DNA from: DATKEG01 sp035544515 | Lineage (GTDB): Bacteria; Acidobacteriota; Vicinamibacteria; Fen-336 | Direction: 5' to 3' | Length of the DNA stretch: 6,933 bases | NCBI GenBank assembly: GCA_035544515.1 | Contig: DATKEG010000105.1 | Location: 1 to 6,933 of the forward strand | Shown here: in pieces, positions 5,697 to 6,933 of the stretch | How positions within the stretch are numbered: the first letter of the stretch is position 1 | Layout of the letters: each line of letters starts with the position of its first letter | Made by a program: the position numbers and the translations under genes | Notes under the pieces: generated by a model | What the model was told of the DNA's origin: nothing | What the model saw: only the letters and a program-made list of their open reading frames with translations | The model's database searches: none

Positions 5697-6305
5697 TCAG
5701 GACTTCGTGGTGGGCCTCGCGACGCCGGCCGAGACGACGCGGGCCGACTTGATGACCACGGGGGTGTCCGGGACGTTCGGGTGGCCGCCGCTGGTGTGGG
5801 TGGGCACCGCCACGATGCGGTCCACCACCTCCATGCCCTCGATCACCTCGCCGAAGACCGTGTAGCCGGCGCCGCGGATGCCGAAGTCGAGCGAATGGTT
5901 GTCCTTCACGTTGACGAAGAACTGCGCGGCGGCGCTGTGGGGGTCGTTCGTGCGCGCCATGGCCACCGTACCCCGGCGGTTCCGGAGGCCGTTTTTCGCC
6001 TCGTTGCGCACGGGCGGGCGCGTGGGCTTCTCGTTGAGCTTGGCGTCCATGCCGCCGCCCTGGACCATGAAGCCGGGGATCACGCGATGGAAGATGGTGC
6101 CCGGGTAGTGGCCGGACTTCACGTACTTGAGGAAGTTGTCCACCGTGAGGGGCGCCTTGTCGGGGCGCAGGGCGATCCTGATCTCGCCCAGGCTGGTCAC
6201 GAGCGACACCACCGGTCCCGCGGGGGGCGGCGCGGGAGTGGGCGTGGCCGCCGGCGCGGCCGGGGCCTGGGCGAGGAGCACGGCGAGGGCGGCGGCCAGA
6301 GTCAT
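5697..6305 (-). CDS. Exported cyclophilin-type peptidyl-prolyl cis-trans isomerase
   Basis: This 202-residue enzyme catalyses cis-trans isomerisation of X-Pro bonds during protein folding. Residues 1-15 are a short hydrophobic leader with a possible cleavage after AQA (12-14), followed by a Pro/Ala/Thr linker to about 31. The cyclophilin fold covers about 32-193. Active-site residues by comparison with human CypA are R74 and F79 in FHRVIPGFMVQGG, Q82, and Q128 and F130 in AAAQFFV; the CypA Trp121 position is not Trp here, as in many bacterial forms. The ATG at 6303-6305 has an SD, GGAAGGGG, 5 nt upstream. The leader has no Lys or Arg before residue 43, which is unusual for a Sec signal. The gene is convergent with the ABC operon and divergent from mglA. 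An extracytoplasmic folding helper is the likely role; clients are unknown. Confidence 0.93.
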   Translation of the reverse strand: MTLAAALAVLLAQAPAAPAATPTPAPPPAGPVVSLVTSLGEIRIALRPDKAPLTVDNFLKYVKSGHYPGTIFHRVIPGFMVQGGGMDAKLNEKPTRPPVRNEAKNGLRNRRGTVAMARTNDPHSAAAQFFVNVKDNHSLDFGIRGAGYTVFGEVIEGMEVVDRIVAVPTHTSGGHPNVPDTPVVIKSARVVSAGVARPTTKS

Positions 6306-6337
6306 GTCATCCCCTTCCCGTGGTTCGTGATCCGGGG

Positions 6338-6346
6338 ATTCTAGCA
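6338..6346 (-). promoter_or_regulatory. Candidate extended -10 promoter of the isomerase gene
   Basis: Minus-strand TGCTAGAAT (6346 down to 6338) fits the extended -10 pattern TGnTATAAT with one mismatch. No good -35 lies at 15-18 bp, which extended -10 promoters can do without. The start would be near 6331, leaving about 26 nt of leader containing the SD. Confidence 0.5.
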
Positions 6347-6358
6347 GAGGCTTCGCGG

Positions 6359-6387
6359 TTGATCGGGGCGGACGGCGGGCCTAGAAT
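6359..6387 (+). promoter_or_regulatory. Candidate promoter of mglA giving a near-leaderless transcript
   Basis: TTGATC (6359-6364, four of six matches) is followed after 17 bp by TAGAAT (6382-6387, five of six). Transcription would start near 6392-6394, only 3-5 nt before the GTG at 6397. The -10 is flanked by the short inverted repeat GGGC (6377-6380) and GCCC (6388-6391), which might be an operator half-site pair. The -35 overlaps the -35 area of the divergent isomerase promoter. Confidence 0.5.
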
Positions 6388-6396
6388 GCCCAATCT

Positions 6397-6933
6397 GTGG
6401 TCCTTTTCAACTACTCCACCAAGGAGCTGACGGCCAAGATCGTCTATTACGGTCCCGGCCTGTGCGGCAAGACCACGAACCTGCAATGGGTCCACGAGAA
6501 GCTGCCCATCAAGAACAAGGGCAAGATGCTCTCGCTGGCCACCGAGACCGACCGCACCCTCTTCTTCGACTTCCTGCCCATCGAGCTCGGCACCATCCGG
6601 GGGATGAAGACGCGCGTCCAGCTCTACACCGTGCCCGGCCAGGTCTTCTACAACGCCACGCGCCGGATGGTCCTCAAGGGAGCCGACTGCGTGGTGTTCG
6701 TCTGCGACAGCCAGGAGGCGATGATCGACGCGAACCTCGAGAGCTTCGAGAACCTGCGCCAGAACCTGGAGGCCAACGAGATCGACGCCAACGAGATCCC
6801 CGTCATCTTCCAGTACAACAAGCGCGACCTGCCCAACGCGCTGCCCATCGAGATCATGAACGAGCGCCTCAACCCGCGGGGGCTGCTCTTCTACGAAGCG
6901 GTGGCGCTCAAGGGCGTCGGGGTCGAGGAGACG
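6397..6933 (+). CDS. mglA: MglA-type Ras-like polarity GTPase, C-terminus beyond right edge
   Basis: This is a small cytoplasmic GTPase of the MglA family, which sets cell polarity and controls motility in Myxococcus together with its activator MglB. The 179 residues in the window keep the numbering of Myxococcus MglA: P-loop GPGLCGKTT (19-27), catalytic-site R53 and T54 in ETDRTLFFDF, the family-specific TVPGQ with T78 and Q82, and the guanine-specificity motif NKRD (141-144). Myxococcus MglA has about 195 residues, so roughly 15-20 are missing here. The start is GTG: a stop codon lies in frame at 6382-6384 and FNYSTKE aligns with the family N-terminus (FINYSSRE). There is no Shine-Dalgarno, and the likely promoter ends 9 nt upstream. 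No mglB is seen in the window; it may lie elsewhere or beyond the right edge. Confidence 0.95.
   Translation, partial: MVLFNYSTKELTAKIVYYGPGLCGKTTNLQWVHEKLPIKNKGKMLSLATETDRTLFFDFLPIELGTIRGMKTRVQLYTVPGQVFYNATRRMVLKGADCVVFVCDSQEAMIDANLESFENLRQNLEANEIDANEIPVIFQYNKRDLPNALPIEIMNERLNPRGLLFYEAVALKGVGVEET

Noticed and set aside
6302..6310. Minimal upstream ORF ATG-ACA-TGA on the minus strand whose stop overlaps the isomerase ATG
   Set aside because: The SD abuts this first ATG with no spacing, so initiation there is unlikely; it is probably a coincidence of sequence.
5667..6344. Plus-strand open frame of 225 codons across the isomerase gene
   Set aside because: It is the shadow of a clear cyclophilin on the minus strand; the translation is Gly/Arg/His-rich with no domain.
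1..6933. Mobile element, CRISPR array, tRNA or rRNA, phage or defence system
   Set aside because: No transposase, spaced direct repeats, cloverleaf, or phage or defence protein signature was seen; coding is continuous and of uniform composition.

Overview
The window is GC-rich (clearly well above 60% by eye), gene-dense bacterial DNA with GTG starts, 1-4 bp gene overlaps and G/C-ending codons. The MglA-type GTPase, the GldA/GldF/GldG-like exporter with a DUF4340 protein, and the GAF histidine kinase suggest a high-GC soil or sediment lineage such as Acidobacteriota or Myxococcota. That placement is inference; no rRNA or other phylogenetic marker is present.

Layout. (1) Positions 1-696, minus strand: N-terminal part of a GAF-type sensor histidine kinase, running off the left edge. 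(2) Positions 697-873: divergent control region. It holds a near-consensus sigma70 promoter whose -10 lies in a perfect 15-bp palindrome that also reads as a -10 on the other strand. A leader of about 127 nt follows, with two further perfect inverted repeats, the last placing the Shine-Dalgarno in a hairpin loop. (3) Positions 874-5648, plus strand: a tightly coupled four-gene operon of ABC ATPase (GldA-like), ABC-2 permease (GldF-like), GldG-like membrane-anchored auxiliary protein, and a membrane-anchored DUF4340 protein built of three repeats. Adjacent genes overlap by 4 bp or are separated by 4 bp. (4) Positions 5697-6305, minus strand: an exported cyclophilin-type peptidyl-prolyl isomerase, convergent with the operon. 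(5) Positions 6306-6396: a short divergent intergenic region with back-to-back promoters whose -35 regions overlap. (6) Positions 6397-6933, plus strand: mglA, a Ras-like polarity GTPase with a GTG start that appears leaderless, cut by the right edge a few residues before its expected end.

How the genes fit together. The four-gene operon should form one inner-membrane complex: a cytoplasmic ATPase, a six-helix permease, and two proteins with large extracytoplasmic domains. In Bacteroidota the Gld ABC components are linked to gliding motility; elsewhere the substrate is unknown. The exported isomerase could act on extracytoplasmic proteins. MglA controls cell polarity and motility in Myxococcus. 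Its closeness to a Gld-like transporter is suggestive but does not prove a joint function. Nothing here looks like a mobile element, CRISPR array, RNA gene or phage. The most unusual signals are regulatory (symmetric promoter, SD-in-loop hairpin, leaderless mglA) and architectural (triplicated DUF4340, Ser/Pro insert in the GldG-like protein).
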